A stretch of 64,000 nucleotides of DNA from Brevibacterium sanguinis (GTDB taxonomy: Bacteria; Actinomycetota; Actinomycetes; Actinomycetales; Brevibacteriaceae), in contig NZ_QNSB01000001.1 in the NCBI RefSeq assembly GCF_003315415.1, positions 62,001 through 126,000 on the forward strand. The letters run 5' to 3'. Of the stretch, positions 1-8,774 are shown piece after piece (position 1 is the first letter of the stretch; each line of letters starts with the position of its first letter). The notes under the pieces were generated by a model, which ran no database searches, was not told the DNA's origin, and saw only the letters and a list, made by a program, of their open reading frames with translations. Both the position numbers and the translations under genes were made by a program.

Positions 1-1
1 G

Positions 2-313
2 TGGACGGCGGTTCTTGCCGTGTTGTCGTTGGTGTTGGGGTTGCCGGTGGTGTGGGAGTTTTGGCAGACGGGGTTGGTGCCGCGGTTCCCGACGGCGATT
101 CTTGCTGCGGCTCTGATGGGGTTGGCGTTTGTGTTGGGGAGTGTGGGGTTGACGTTGGATGGTTTGCGTCGGGCGAGGCGGGAGACGTCGCGGTTGTGCT
201 ACCTGGGACTGCCGGCCGTCAACGCCGACACCGAGGTCGAGCTCCGCGCGGCAGAGTCCCGCATCGACGCTGGCTCCGAGCTGCAGGCGGCAGAGCCCCG
301 CATCGCCTCGTGA
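2..313 (+). CDS. C-terminal end of a GtrB-like family 2 glycosyltransferase (5' end outside window)
   Basis: The reading frame is open from base 2, so the gene starts before the window; 103 residues are visible. They hold two hydrophobic segments separated by a short loop with the pattern VVWEFWQTGLVPRFPTAI, then a basic stretch (RRARRETSR) and a charged tail. This arrangement, two membrane helices after a cytoplasmic GT2 domain, is that of GtrB/DPM1-like polyprenyl-phosphate sugar transferases. The catalytic domain is not visible, so the assignment rests on the tail and on the GtrA gene two genes downstream. The stop overlaps the next gene by four bases (GTGA), indicating one transcript. Confidence 0.7.
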   Translation, partial: WTAVLAVLSLVLGLPVVWEFWQTGLVPRFPTAILAAALMGLAFVLGSVGLTLDGLRRARRETSRLCYLGLPAVNADTEVELRAAESRIDAGSELQAAEPRIAS

Positions 314-2019
314 GGGAACCGTCCTCCGGAATCCCTGACGAGGCCACTCCCTCGGTCGGAGATCCCGGCGAGACAGGACGTCCGCGCAGTCGACAGGTTG
401 CCGCACTGCGCTCGTTCCTCGCCTCGTCCCTGCTCTGGGATGGGACGCTAGGCGTCCTCTGCCTGCTCTGGGCCCTCGCCGTCGTCCGGCTCTTCGCTCC
501 CGGACGCGCCAACGTCGACATCGCCAACCAGTACCAGCAGGCCACCGGGCAGATCCCCTTCTCCGACTGGCACCCGCCGATCATGGCCGTGGTGTGGCGA
601 TCGCTCATGGACCTCACCGGCGCCCAGGCCAGCCTGCTCGTCCTGCAGGTGGCCCTCCTGGCGGCAGCGTGCTGGATCCTCTGCATCCTCGTCCACCGCC
701 GGAGCGGATCGCGACCCCTGTCCCTCCTCGGTCCCGCGGTGCTGCTCACCCCGTGGGTCGTCTCGCAGACGACGACGCTGTGGAAGGACACCCAGATGGC
801 CGCGGCCCTCGCCCTCGGGGTGCTGCTGTTCATCGTCGTGAGGTTCGTCCCGAAGACCTGGGCGCTCGTCCTTCCCGCGTTCCTTCTGCTCGTCTACGCC
901 CTCGGCCTGCGGAAGAACGCCCTCTTCGCGCTCGTCCCCATCGCCGTCTACATCGCCTGGGTGGTGGTGCGGCAATGGAGTCAGCGGCGCCGCCGTCGTC
1001 AGGGTGCCGAGAGTCCGGGCGGACCGACCCGTCCCCGAGGCGAATCCCCGCTCGAGCCGGCTGCGTCCGCACCGCGACGCTCGTCCGTCTCCCTCCTCAC
1101 TCGCCGAGGTTGGGCGACGGCGGGCGTGTCCATGCTGGTCCTCGTCCTCCTCGGCGGGGGCCTCAAAGCGACCGACGCACTCATCTCCGCCCGCACGGAC
1201 GTGGCGCAGACGGGCCAGATCTCCCAGATCTTCCTCGACGACGTCATGTTCTCCGTGCCCGAGGACGAGCTCATGGCCACGGACGCGCCGGCCGCACTCA
1301 AGGCCCACATCAACTCCGCTCGCGATGAGTGCCTGGCGATGGGCGAGATCTGGGACGCCTACTGGAACTGCTACGGCAGGGGAGAGACCGGTGAGCCCTT
1401 CACCCCGATCGCCCACCAGGACGCGCTCAAGGACCTGTGGCTGAGCGAGGTCATCACCCACCCCGTGCGCTACATCGGCTACCGGGCTGCCGTGTTCTCC
1501 CACTACTTCTTCACCACCGACCTCGTGTACTGGCCGGCCGACTGGCATGGGGAGGCCGGGAAGGCCGGGATCGCGCAGGGGAGCCAGAAGGCCGACCACA
1601 TCGTCCGGCCCTACGTCGAGGACTTCGCGCTCGGCACCTTCCCCATGCTCTTCACCCCCTGGTTCTGGGCGCTGCTCGCCGGCGGCCTCCTCGTCGCCGT
1701 CTGCCGCGCCCACCGGCGCGACGTGCGCGCCTGGCGGGTGCGCGGCGGGACCACGGACGGCCGCGCGGGGAGGTTCCGGCCCGAGATCTCGATGCTGGCC
1801 GCCTCGGCGCTGGTCTACATCCTCGGGTACTTCCCGATCGCACCGGCCAACCACTTCCGATACACGTTCTGGCCGGCGCTGGCCGTGACGATCGCCCTCG
1901 TCCTCTGGTCTGCCGCCCGGTCGCGAGCCGCCGGCGCGACGAGGGTCGGCGGCTCACCGGGCGGACTGTCGGGCGGCGCGCGCCCCGGCATTCAGGGTCC
2001 GCGGAACCACGCGGACTAG
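310..2019 (+). CDS. Polytopic membrane protein, probable GT-C-like glycosyltransferase of a Gtr-type cassette
   Basis: The GTG at 310 overlaps the upstream stop and fits translational coupling, giving 569 residues; the frame is open further upstream but that part lies over the previous gene. About ten hydrophobic segments are visible. A motif HPPIMAVVWRSL near residue 75 follows an acidic NVDIANQY stretch, the usual layout of the first periplasmic loop of GT-C enzymes. WKDTQMA and LRKNALFA motifs follow. The C-terminal tail is Gly/Arg-rich. Its position between a GtrB-like transferase and GtrA suggests it moves a polyprenyl-linked sugar to a surface acceptor, as the third Gtr component does in phage-type Gtr cassettes. 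The sugar and acceptor cannot be read from sequence. Confidence 0.65.
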   Translation: MREPSSGIPDEATPSVGDPGETGRPRSRQVAALRSFLASSLLWDGTLGVLCLLWALAVVRLFAPGRANVDIANQYQQATGQIPFSDWHPPIMAVVWRSLMDLTGAQASLLVLQVALLAAACWILCILVHRRSGSRPLSLLGPAVLLTPWVVSQTTTLWKDTQMAAALALGVLLFIVVRFVPKTWALVLPAFLLLVYALGLRKNALFALVPIAVYIAWVVVRQWSQRRRRRQGAESPGGPTRPRGESPLEPAASAPRRSSVSLLTRRGWATAGVSMLVLVLLGGGLKATDALISARTDVAQTGQISQIFLDDVMFSVPEDELMATDAPAALKAHINSARDECLAMGEIWDAYWNCYGRGETGEPFTPIAHQDALKDLWLSEVITHPVRYIGYRAAVFSHYFFTTDLVYWPADWHGEAGKAGIAQGSQKADHIVRPYVEDFALGTFPMLFTPWFWALLAGGLLVAVCRAHRRDVRAWRVRGGTTDGRAGRFRPEISMLAASALVYILGYFPIAPANHFRYTFWPALAVTIALVLWSAARSRAAGATRVGGSPGGLSGGARPGIQGPRNHAD

Positions 2020-2033
2020 ACTCGGTGATCGTC

Positions 2034-2552
2034 ATGAATGAATCTCTTGCGGAGCGGGTCCGGCGCATCGCGGTGGAGGCTGTCAAGTTCCTCACTGTCG
2101 GTGGTTTCGGGTATGTCGTCGATGTCGGTCTGTCGAATGTCCTCGCCTATGGTCTGGGTCCGGTGCCGGCTCTGCTCGAGGGGTCTCCGATCAAGGCGAA
2201 GATCGTCTCGACGATCGTGGCGATGGTCGTGGTGTGGCTGGGCAACAGGCTGTGGACGTATGGGGATCGGACCACGCAGTCGAATCTGCGGGGGATCGTG
2301 CTGTTCGTGGTGGTGAATCTGGCCGGGATGGTGATCTCGGTGCTGCCGTTGGGTGTGACGTGGTATCTGCTGGGGTGGCAGGATCAGCTCAGTTACAACA
2401 TCTCGACGAATGTGGTGGGTATCGGGTTGGCGATGCTGTTCCGGTTCTATGCGTATCGGACGTGGGTGTTCAGGGAGGCGGTGCCTGCTGCCGAGGTGGT
2501 GGTGGCGATGGATGAGCCGGTGGTGGGGTCGGAGTCCCAGCCACGCGACTGA
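2034..2552 (+). CDS. gtrA: GtrA-family membrane protein (polyprenyl-sugar flippase type)
   Basis: 172 residues with four hydrophobic helices and the GtrA hallmarks: KFLTVGGFGYVVDVGLSN at the start of helix 1, a WLGNRLWTY motif after helix 2 and FRFYAYRTWVF after helix 4. GtrA proteins are proposed to flip polyprenyl-phosphate-linked monosaccharides across the membrane. A GTG nine bases upstream (2025) is an alternative start; the ATG was chosen because the family begins close to this point. The gene lies 14 bases after the GT-C-like gene and completes a three-part glycosylation cassette. The acidic C-terminal extension after the last helix has no obvious role. Confidence 0.85.
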   Translation: MNESLAERVRRIAVEAVKFLTVGGFGYVVDVGLSNVLAYGLGPVPALLEGSPIKAKIVSTIVAMVVVWLGNRLWTYGDRTTQSNLRGIVLFVVVNLAGMVISVLPLGVTWYLLGWQDQLSYNISTNVVGIGLAMLFRFYAYRTWVFREAVPAAEVVVAMDEPVVGSESQPRD

Positions 2553-2678
2553 CCGGACTCAGCCGACGGGGCGGCGGCAAATCGCGTGACGATCGTTCGG
2601 TTTCAGACGGGGAAAACCGCACGAAGTCGACACAAAGTTGGTGCAGGACTGACCGGACTCAGCCGACGGGGCGGCGGC
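2547..2678. repeat. 32-bp exact direct repeat, copies 100 bp apart, spanning the gtrA end and the end of the DUF6716-like gene
   Basis: Bases 2547-2578 and 2647-2678 are identical. The right copy contains the last codons and stop of the minus-strand gene ending at 2659 (encoding RRPVG and stop). The left copy overlaps the stop of gtrA. The 68 bases between them contain a short inverted repeat, CGGTTT with AAACCG, which could act as a weak bidirectional terminator between the two convergent genes. Confidence 0.85.
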
Positions 2679-3912
2679 CGTAGCGGATCGTGCGGTAGGA
2701 CCTGACGACGACGTCGGGGGCCAGCGTGCGGAGCTCGGCCCGTGCGAGCATCCTCTTCTGCTGCCACAGTGCACGGCGCATGTCCGGAAGCTGCCGCTCA
2801 CGCGCCCGCAGCGCCAGCAGGCCGAGGCGTCGCCGCAGCCCCGTGTTCTCCGGATGGAAGTAGTTGGCCGCCAGCCAGTCCTCGGCGGGGAACGGGATGC
2901 GCCCGGCCGCCACATCGGCCAGCGTCGCCGTGGCCCCGGAGTCGGCGAACACCTCGTTGAGCAGGTCCTCGGTGAAGCCGAAGTCGGAGAGGAACGCCGT
3001 CGGCAGTCCGCGGTCGATCGCCTCGAGCGCCGCCGTCGAGGAGACCGTGACGAGTGCCGCATCCTCGGTGAGGAAATCGCTCATCGGCCCGTATCCGAGC
3101 TCCAGCCGATCCGCCCCGGGCACCCGTTCCCGCCTGAGCCGATCGAGGATCTCGTGATAGGGATGCTGCTCGTGGTGGGTCTCCTGCTCCCCGGGACGTG
3201 AGCGGACCTTGACGATCGCCCGTGACTGGGGATGCGCCTCGGCGAAACGCGCCAGCGCGCGGACGATCGCGATGCGATCGGAGAGCTCGACGGGGACCTT
3301 CGCCTGAGTGGCGAAGACGAGCCGACCGGGGACTGCCGACGAGGAGTCAGCCGGCGCGAAGTCTACCGTCGCGGAGCCGATGGGCCGGGGGATGCCCTCC
3401 GAGCGGAGCATCGGCAGGCGACCGAGGAGCACCTCGGTGGGGACTCGGACCTTGGCGCTGATCCGCTCGTACTCGCTGACCTCGAAGTGCGAATGGGCGA
3501 TGAAGGCGTCGCCGAGGCGGCGGTAGCGCATCCCCTTCGACCTGGCCGGCAGTCCGACTCCGGGCAGTCCCGAGACCAGGGCCGGGCGGGGCGAGATCCC
3601 GTGGGCGCTCGCGAAGATCTGGGCGACGACGGGGCCGGTGGCGGCGGCGAGCACGACGTCGGCGCGGTGGGCGGCGATGGTGGCGGCCACCTCGGCGCGG
3701 GAGATCACCGGGATGCGCCGACCCTGCCACGCGGTGCCGGCCACGGCATGGGCGATCTGCTCGGGCGTCGGCAGGATCGGGTTGTCGACGAGGCAGACCT
3801 GGGCGTCGACGCCGGGCAGTCCGTCGAGCAGCGCGCACGCCCACTTGAGGTACGACTCGCTGTCGGAGATCGAGACGATCCGGATCGTCGTCTGGTGCTC
3901 AGCTTCTGACAT
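2659..3912 (-). CDS. DUF6716-like putative GT-B glycosyltransferase
   Basis: 417 residues with no signal peptide or membrane segment. The N-terminal half resembles a Rossmann domain (IRIVSISDSESYLKW, then DVVLAAATGPVV). The C-terminal half has a conserved SSTAALEAIDRGLP motif near residue 290, comparable to the Ser-Ser/Thr nucleotide-binding motif of GT-B sialyltransferase-like families. I recognise the protein as the DUF6716 type found beside sialic-acid genes in actinobacteria. It overlaps the next upstream gene by 14 bases, so the two are co-translated. Role inferred: adds a sugar, perhaps CMP-activated, to the surface glycan made by the neighbouring genes. The substrate is unknown. Confidence 0.6.
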   Translation of the reverse strand: MSEAEHQTTIRIVSISDSESYLKWACALLDGLPGVDAQVCLVDNPILPTPEQIAHAVAGTAWQGRRIPVISRAEVAATIAAHRADVVLAAATGPVVAQIFASAHGISPRPALVSGLPGVGLPARSKGMRYRRLGDAFIAHSHFEVSEYERISAKVRVPTEVLLGRLPMLRSEGIPRPIGSATVDFAPADSSSAVPGRLVFATQAKVPVELSDRIAIVRALARFAEAHPQSRAIVKVRSRPGEQETHHEQHPYHEILDRLRRERVPGADRLELGYGPMSDFLTEDAALVTVSSTAALEAIDRGLPTAFLSDFGFTEDLLNEVFADSGATATLADVAAGRIPFPAEDWLAANYFHPENTGLRRRLGLLALRARERQLPDMRRALWQQKRMLARAELRTLAPDVVVRSYRTIRYGRRPVG

Positions 3913-4927
3913 GGGCCTTCAGGGTCTGGGAATTGAGAGACGTACGCAGACTATCCGGTGCCGAACCGGTCCACCATTCGGCGGGGATCTCGGTGACGTC
4001 GATCGTCACGTCGGGGTTGAGCACGGTGAGCGAGACGACCGCGGTGCTCGGAAGGCTGCGGATCGTCGAATTCGCGGGGAGGTTGACCAGGCGCAGCTCG
4101 ATGGGCAGGCCGACGTGCTTGATCCTCACCCGCGGGTCGCGGCCGAGGTCGGCGAGGAACTCCTCCGATTCCCGCCGATGCGGGTAGTAGGTGATCGGGC
4201 CGTCGGCGATGATCCCGTCGAGCCAGGACCGGTAGGCGGCGGTCGAGATGAGGCCGTCGGCGGCCAGCGCCGAGCCGATGACCGGGTTGTCGCGCGGGTG
4301 GCTGCCCCCGGTGGGCAGGGTCTGGAGGAATTCGAACCGGTGCCGGGTGATGCGGCCGCCGGCCGCCGTGAACTGCTCGTCGAGACTCTCGGGCACCGGA
4401 AGAGCCGTGTGCCAGCGCAGCCGTCCCGCAGCGGCGAGGCCGCGCAGCCGGTCGGCGACATAGGCCGCCATCACGGTGCGCGAGGGCTTGAGGGTCTGGC
4501 GCGGGCGGATGAGCGGGCGCCGGCCGGAGGAGAGGATCTCGATCGTCGAGTACGTGGCGAGGCCGTCGTCGAGGATGACGACCTCGGGCAGCCGCCGTTC
4601 GAGGTACGCCAGGGACAGCGCCTTGTGCACCTGCCCCGAACAGGCGTCGCCGAGGCAGATGCGGTCGGGGGTGCGCGTGCGCAGCACTCCCGGCTTCGCT
4701 CCCTCGCGTTCGAGGCGCACGGACCCCGGCAGCCAGGACTCGTCGAACGCGTCGAGGAACGAGGTCATCCCCTTGGCGTTCCCGCGGGCCCGGATGAGGA
4801 GTTCGCCGGAGGCTTCCGGGTCCCCGGACGTCGTATGGGCCTCGAGGGCGGAGAGGAACTGGAGCGGGGATTCGACGAAGGCGATGGTGAGCGGCGGGTT
4901 CGCCGGCATCGGGTGTGCGGAGATCAT
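3899..4927 (-). CDS. Polysialyltransferase-like glycosyltransferase
   Basis: 342 residues, start ATG at 4927. The N-terminus (LTIAFVESPLQFLSALEAH) matches the way POLYST/GT52-type sialyltransferases begin (a 'SPLQ' segment after the first strand). It has an acidic-acidic-Gly motif, VILDDGLATY, equivalent to the D/E-D/E-G catalytic motif of these GT-B families. The expected His-Pro motif appears as YYPHRRE, so the Pro precedes rather than follows the His, a possible deviation in the CMP-binding site. It is followed one base later (in transcription order, preceded) by a second protein of the same general type. Predicted cytoplasmic transferase using a CMP-nonulosonate donor. Confidence 0.65.
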   Translation of the reverse strand: MISAHPMPANPPLTIAFVESPLQFLSALEAHTTSGDPEASGELLIRARGNAKGMTSFLDAFDESWLPGSVRLEREGAKPGVLRTRTPDRICLGDACSGQVHKALSLAYLERRLPEVVILDDGLATYSTIEILSSGRRPLIRPRQTLKPSRTVMAAYVADRLRGLAAAGRLRWHTALPVPESLDEQFTAAGGRITRHRFEFLQTLPTGGSHPRDNPVIGSALAADGLISTAAYRSWLDGIIADGPITYYPHRRESEEFLADLGRDPRVRIKHVGLPIELRLVNLPANSTIRSLPSTAVVSLTVLNPDVTIDVTEIPAEWWTGSAPDSLRTSLNSQTLKAHVRS

Positions 4928-4928
4928 G

Positions 4929-6470
4929 TCATCCTCGCAGTCGTTGGAACAGGCGCCGCTGCTGGCGGGTCGCCGCGTTGAAGGCCAGCGCGCCCGTGCG
5001 CCGGACCAGGCGCTTGGGCGCGATCCGGTTCGTCTGACCGCCCGGCAGGGCCAGGGCGGTGAGCCGGCGTCGCTTGAAGTACCGGCGGAAGCGGTGCGCG
5101 TCTGCGGGTGCGGACGGCCCGAAGACGTGGGCGAGGAACGCCTCGGCGCGAGCGCGCAGGTCGCGGGAGAACTCGGGGGCCATGCAGTAGCTGACGGCGT
5201 TGACGAGGTCCTGCAGGCGGTCCCGGTCGACAGCGACGGCGCCGGTCCGGCCGGGCGCGGCACCGGGGGCACCGGCGCTGCCCTGGCCGGGAGCAGTGCC
5301 GGGGCCGCTGTCGCCACCGTCGCCGGGCGCGGTGCCGTCGCACACCTCGGCGATGATCGTCAGGGGGACGCGGTTGCTGTTCTGATAAGGGGCGATCCGC
5401 TCGAGGAGCAGATCGCTGCCCACTGCCAGGGCCGGGGTCCCGAAGACCGCGCGCGCCGTCGCCAGCGCCGTGGAGAACCCGCCGAGGACGAGGCTCGGGT
5501 CCAGTCGCTCGACGACCACTTCGGCGAGGACCGGGAGATCGAGGACCCGCAGGTCGATGCCGCGGGACCGCGCCTCGGCGACCAGGGGCGCCAGCCGGGC
5601 CGGGGGAGCGGCGGGATGCGGTTTGAACACGACCGTCCGCAGTCCGCGCCGGTCGGCCTCGCGGATCATCGAGACGTGGAGGTCGGTCTCCTCGTCCTCG
5701 GTGAGCAGTCCCAGGGCCGCGAGGTACTGACCGACCGCGAAGGCCCAGGGCTCGTCGCCCAGGGCGGCGCCGAGGGCGGCGTCGAGCTCGCCTGCCGTGG
5801 TCTCGGCGAGTTCGCCGACGACGGTCCTGAACGCCTCGAGGCTCATGGGCCGGCCGACGATGCCGAACTCCGCGAGCAGCCGCGGTTCGAGCCCGGCGAT
5901 GAGAGGCAGGTAGTGCAGGGTCGACATCCGCTGCCCGTTGGTCAGAGGAATCCGGTTCCGGGTCGGCCCATAGGTCATCAGCCCGTCCGAGTGGACACGG
6001 ATGGCGGCGCGGGAGAACACCCGGCCGAGGGCAATGGCCGGGTTGACCTGCGGGGATTCGAGGACGAGCTCGATGTCCTCGGCACCGAGGTCCCAGACCC
6101 GGCGCAGGTGCGCCTCGACCATCGGCAGGTCACCGGGTGAGGGCTTCCACGAGCTGGGATGGGCCGGAGCCAGCGTCTCGTTGAGGTCGATGACGCGGTC
6201 GAAGCGGGTGATCAGCGATGCGGCGCCCGGGGATGCGAGGAGGCCCGGGGCGAGTTCGAGGACCGAGGCGTTGTTGCTCACGAGGAGGATGCGTTCGCGG
6301 GAGCCGTGCTCCTCGGCGGCATCCGACCTTGAGCCGCCCGGCGTCTCGGGACGCACCCCGCCGGTGCCCAGGAGCGCGGGCGCCGCGGTGTCGTCGAACT
6401 CCCCGGAGTCGAGGCCCGCGACGAGGCAGACGAGTTCGAAGAACGTCGAGACCAGGAAGATCTGCTTCAC
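4929..6470 (-). CDS. Polysialyltransferase-like glycosyltransferase, larger paralogue
   Basis: 513 residues from a GTG at 6470 that overlaps the stop of the GT2 gene (GTGA), indicating coupling. The start KQIFLVSTFFELVCLVAG mirrors the N-terminus of the neighbouring smaller protein. VHSDGLMTYG supplies the acidic-Gly motif, VVFKPHPAAP the His-Pro motif, and VLGGFSTALATA the Ser/Thr motif, all three in the order expected for sialyltransferase-like GT-B folds. A Gly/Pro/Ala-rich low-complexity insertion (about residues 365-400, GDGGDSGPGTAPGQ) interrupts the C-terminal domain, and the tail is strongly basic. With its two downstream neighbours this makes three putative GT-B transferases in one operon. 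Confidence 0.65.
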   Translation of the reverse strand: MKQIFLVSTFFELVCLVAGLDSGEFDDTAAPALLGTGGVRPETPGGSRSDAAEEHGSRERILLVSNNASVLELAPGLLASPGAASLITRFDRVIDLNETLAPAHPSSWKPSPGDLPMVEAHLRRVWDLGAEDIELVLESPQVNPAIALGRVFSRAAIRVHSDGLMTYGPTRNRIPLTNGQRMSTLHYLPLIAGLEPRLLAEFGIVGRPMSLEAFRTVVGELAETTAGELDAALGAALGDEPWAFAVGQYLAALGLLTEDEETDLHVSMIREADRRGLRTVVFKPHPAAPPARLAPLVAEARSRGIDLRVLDLPVLAEVVVERLDPSLVLGGFSTALATARAVFGTPALAVGSDLLLERIAPYQNSNRVPLTIIAEVCDGTAPGDGGDSGPGTAPGQGSAGAPGAAPGRTGAVAVDRDRLQDLVNAVSYCMAPEFSRDLRARAEAFLAHVFGPSAPADAHRFRRYFKRRRLTALALPGGQTNRIAPKRLVRRTGALAFNAATRQQRRLFQRLRG

Positions 6471-7462
6471 TTCACCATCTCCAGAATGAAGGCGCGGGAA
6501 TCGCCGAGGTAGCTGCTGACATTGAGCTGTCTGCTCGGCTTCTGATGGGCGAACTCCTCCCGGAGCAGGTCCCGCGGGATTTGCGCCGAGACCGCCGCGG
6601 CCCCGCGGCGCAGCTGCATGCGCAGGGAGACCGGCGATGCGGAGAAGCGGGTGATCTGGTGGTCGAGGATCGCCAGCCAGTTGCGGATCGCCTTCGGCCA
6701 GTACTCCTCGGCGTGCGCGTCGCGGCCGATGAGGTCGAAGATCTGCCCGAACGCGCGGATGAAGTCGAGCTGGCGCTCGTCGAGAATCTGCGTGAGCGAG
6801 TTCGCCAGCCCCCGCCGGTAGAGGATGCCGGGGGCGTCGACGACGGCGAACGACTCGGCCCGCAGGTGCAGCCGCCAGATCCACGACCGGTCCTCGGCGG
6901 TCATGAAGTTCTCGGGGAAGGTGAGGATCCCGCGCTCGAGCAGCCGCCGATGGAAGATCCCCGCCCATGCGTACGGGTAGTCGACCATCGTCGAATCGTG
7001 GACCGGGGTGATGCCCACTCGCGGGTCGAGGGCGACGCCGCGCACCGACATCGGCGCGAGCTTCCGCACCCGCTTCGTGCCCTGCACCGTCGTGTGGTCG
7101 CAGCGGATGAAGTCGACGCCGAGGCGGTGCATCTCCTCGAGCATCACCGGCAGGTGGCCCGGGGCCAGCCAGTCGTCACCGTCGAGGAAGACGATGTGCT
7201 CGCCCTCGGCGGCGCCGAGGCCCTGGTTGCGGGCGTTGGCAAGGCCCGAGGCCTCGGGATTGGTGAGCACGTCGAACCGGGGGAACTCGGAGGCGAAGGT
7301 CTCGAGCACCGCGGGGGTGTCGTCGCTCGAGCCGTCGTCGATGAAGATGAGCTGGGTGTGGTCCCAGATCGGCCCCTGGGCGAGCAGCGAACGGAACATC
7401 GTGCTCAGATAGGGGGCGCCGTCCTTGGCGGGGATGATGATGCTCAGGTCGGTTGTCGTCAC
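6467..7462 (-). CDS. Family 2 glycosyltransferase
   Basis: 331 residues, GTG start. Canonical GT-A features: LSIIIPAKDGAPYL at the N-terminus, IFIDDGSSDDT near residue 40, the DxD-containing VFLDGDDW near residue 95 for metal and nucleotide-sugar binding, and AEDRSWIWRL near residue 190 as the ED acceptor motif. No membrane helices, so it acts on the cytoplasmic face. It is the first gene of the four-gene minus-strand transferase operon. This type of GT2 often accompanies polysialyltransferase-like genes in capsule loci. The donor sugar cannot be predicted. Confidence 0.85.
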   Translation of the reverse strand: MTTTDLSIIIPAKDGAPYLSTMFRSLLAQGPIWDHTQLIFIDDGSSDDTPAVLETFASEFPRFDVLTNPEASGLANARNQGLGAAEGEHIVFLDGDDWLAPGHLPVMLEEMHRLGVDFIRCDHTTVQGTKRVRKLAPMSVRGVALDPRVGITPVHDSTMVDYPYAWAGIFHRRLLERGILTFPENFMTAEDRSWIWRLHLRAESFAVVDAPGILYRRGLANSLTQILDERQLDFIRAFGQIFDLIGRDAHAEEYWPKAIRNWLAILDHQITRFSASPVSLRMQLRRGAAAVSAQIPRDLLREEFAHQKPSRQLNVSSYLGDSRAFILEMVK

Positions 7463-7806
7463 GGGTTCCTTCGGCGCCGGGGGTCACGGATGCCGACCCG
7501 CAGGTCACGGCCCGGCACTCGCTCGATGCTAGAAGGCACGGACGAACTCTCGGTGGCGCCGAGGTGGACGGCAGGATAACCGTGGGTGTGGAAGGATGAC
7601 GGCGGGGCGCAGAGGGGTGGACGCGGCTCGGATCGAGAGCCGACGGAAGAACTCGGCGGAGCGCAGTCGGAAGCGGAGATGAATGACCACTGCCCTGCCA
7701 CCTCGGCGAGGTGACAGGGCCGTGGACGATCTCAGTTTGGGGACCGGGTGCGGGGGAGAGCCGTGGACGCGTTCAGGCCGGCGCTGGGCTCAGGCTTGAG
7801 CGGGCC
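7463..7806. other. Intergenic region between the NeuB gene and the transferase operon
   Basis: 344 bases. The side next to the NeuB stop holds a hairpin (7692-7720, listed separately). The rest, upstream of the GT2 GTG at 7462, must carry the promoter of the four-gene transferase operon. I see no clear -35/-10 pair, no repeat and no convincing short gene. Confidence 0.5.
7692..7720 (-). terminator. Hairpin downstream of the NeuB gene, probable terminator
   Basis: GCCCTG-C-CACCTCG pairs with CGAGGTG-A-CAGGGC around a tiny loop, with one internal C/A mismatch. It lies about 87 bases past the NeuB stop in the direction of transcription. There is no long T run, as is usual in high-GC actinobacteria. 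Confidence 0.55.
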
Positions 7807-8694
7807 TCAGACGGTGACCTTGCGCAGCGAGTCGATCTTCGACTCCTCGCCGGGCATGATGCGCTTGGTGCCGTCGCCGCGGGCGACCTCGAGCACGCGC
7901 ACGCCCTTGACGAGCGAGGTGAACTCGCGCGGCTCCATCGACGCCGACTGGTCCGAGCCCCACATCGAGGAGTCGAGGGTGATGTGGCGTTCGATCGTCG
8001 CCGCCCCCAGGGCGGCCGCGGCGAAGGAGATCTCGAGGCCGAGCTCGTGGCCCGAGTAGCCGACGGGGACCCCGTAGCGCTCACGCATGGCGGGGATGGC
8101 GGCGAGGTTGACCTCCTCCGGCGGCAGCGGGTAGGTCGAGGTGGCGTGCATGAGGACGAGCTTGTCGCGGTCGAAGACCTCGACCGCGGCGTCCAGGGTC
8201 GCCCAGTCGGCCATGCCCGAGGAGCACAGGACCGGCTTGCCGGTGGCGGCGATGGCCCGCAGCAGCTCGAAGTCGGTCAGCGAGGCCGAGGCGACCTTGT
8301 AGGTCAGCGCGTCGAACTCCGTCTCGAGGAACTCGACGGAGTCGACGTCCCACGGGGAGGCGAACCACTGGAGGCCGAGCTCGTTCGCGTAGCGGTCGAT
8401 CTCCGCGTACTCCTCGCGGCCGAACTCGACGCGGTGCTTGTAGTCGAGGTAGGTCATCTCGCCCCACGGGGTGGAGCGCATCTTCGACTTCTGGTGCTCG
8501 GGGACGGCGACGTCGGGGTTGCGCTTCTGGAACTTCACGGCCTGGGCTCCGGCCGCGGCTGCGACGTCCATGAGCTGCTTGGCGATCTCCACGTCACCGT
8601 TGTGATTGATGCCGATCTCGCCGATCATGTACACGGGCCGGCCGTCGCCGATGAGGTGATCTCCGATGGCCACGGGAGCGAGCTGATCAGTCAT
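7807..8694 (-). CDS. neuB: N-acetylneuraminate (nonulosonate) synthase, catalytic barrel only
   Basis: Condenses phosphoenolpyruvate with an N-acetylmannosamine-type sugar to form a sialic acid. 295 residues. TIM-barrel motifs are in order: GEIGINHNGD near residue 25, AVKFQKRNP, FASPWDVDSVEFLE, VLCSSGMA, HATSTYPLPPEEVNL, GYSGHELG and IERHITLD near residue 245. Family members are usually about 340-350 residues with a C-terminal SAF (antifreeze-like) domain that closes the partner active site. Here the protein ends about 50 residues after IERHITLD, so that domain is missing with no sign of a frameshift downstream. It lies 80 bases after the CMP-sialate synthetase gene, likely co-transcribed. 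PseI/LegI-type substrates are possible. Confidence 0.85.
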   Translation of the reverse strand: MTDQLAPVAIGDHLIGDGRPVYMIGEIGINHNGDVEIAKQLMDVAAAAGAQAVKFQKRNPDVAVPEHQKSKMRSTPWGEMTYLDYKHRVEFGREEYAEIDRYANELGLQWFASPWDVDSVEFLETEFDALTYKVASASLTDFELLRAIAATGKPVLCSSGMADWATLDAAVEVFDRDKLVLMHATSTYPLPPEEVNLAAIPAMRERYGVPVGYSGHELGLEISFAAAALGAATIERHITLDSSMWGSDQSASMEPREFTSLVKGVRVLEVARGDGTKRIMPGEESKIDSLRKVTV

Positions 8695-8774
8695 GGAACC
8701 TGCTTTCGATTGATGGTGCGTTCGGTGGTGCTGGGGCGGATGGCGCTGGGACGGTGGGCGGGTGCCGCAGACGG

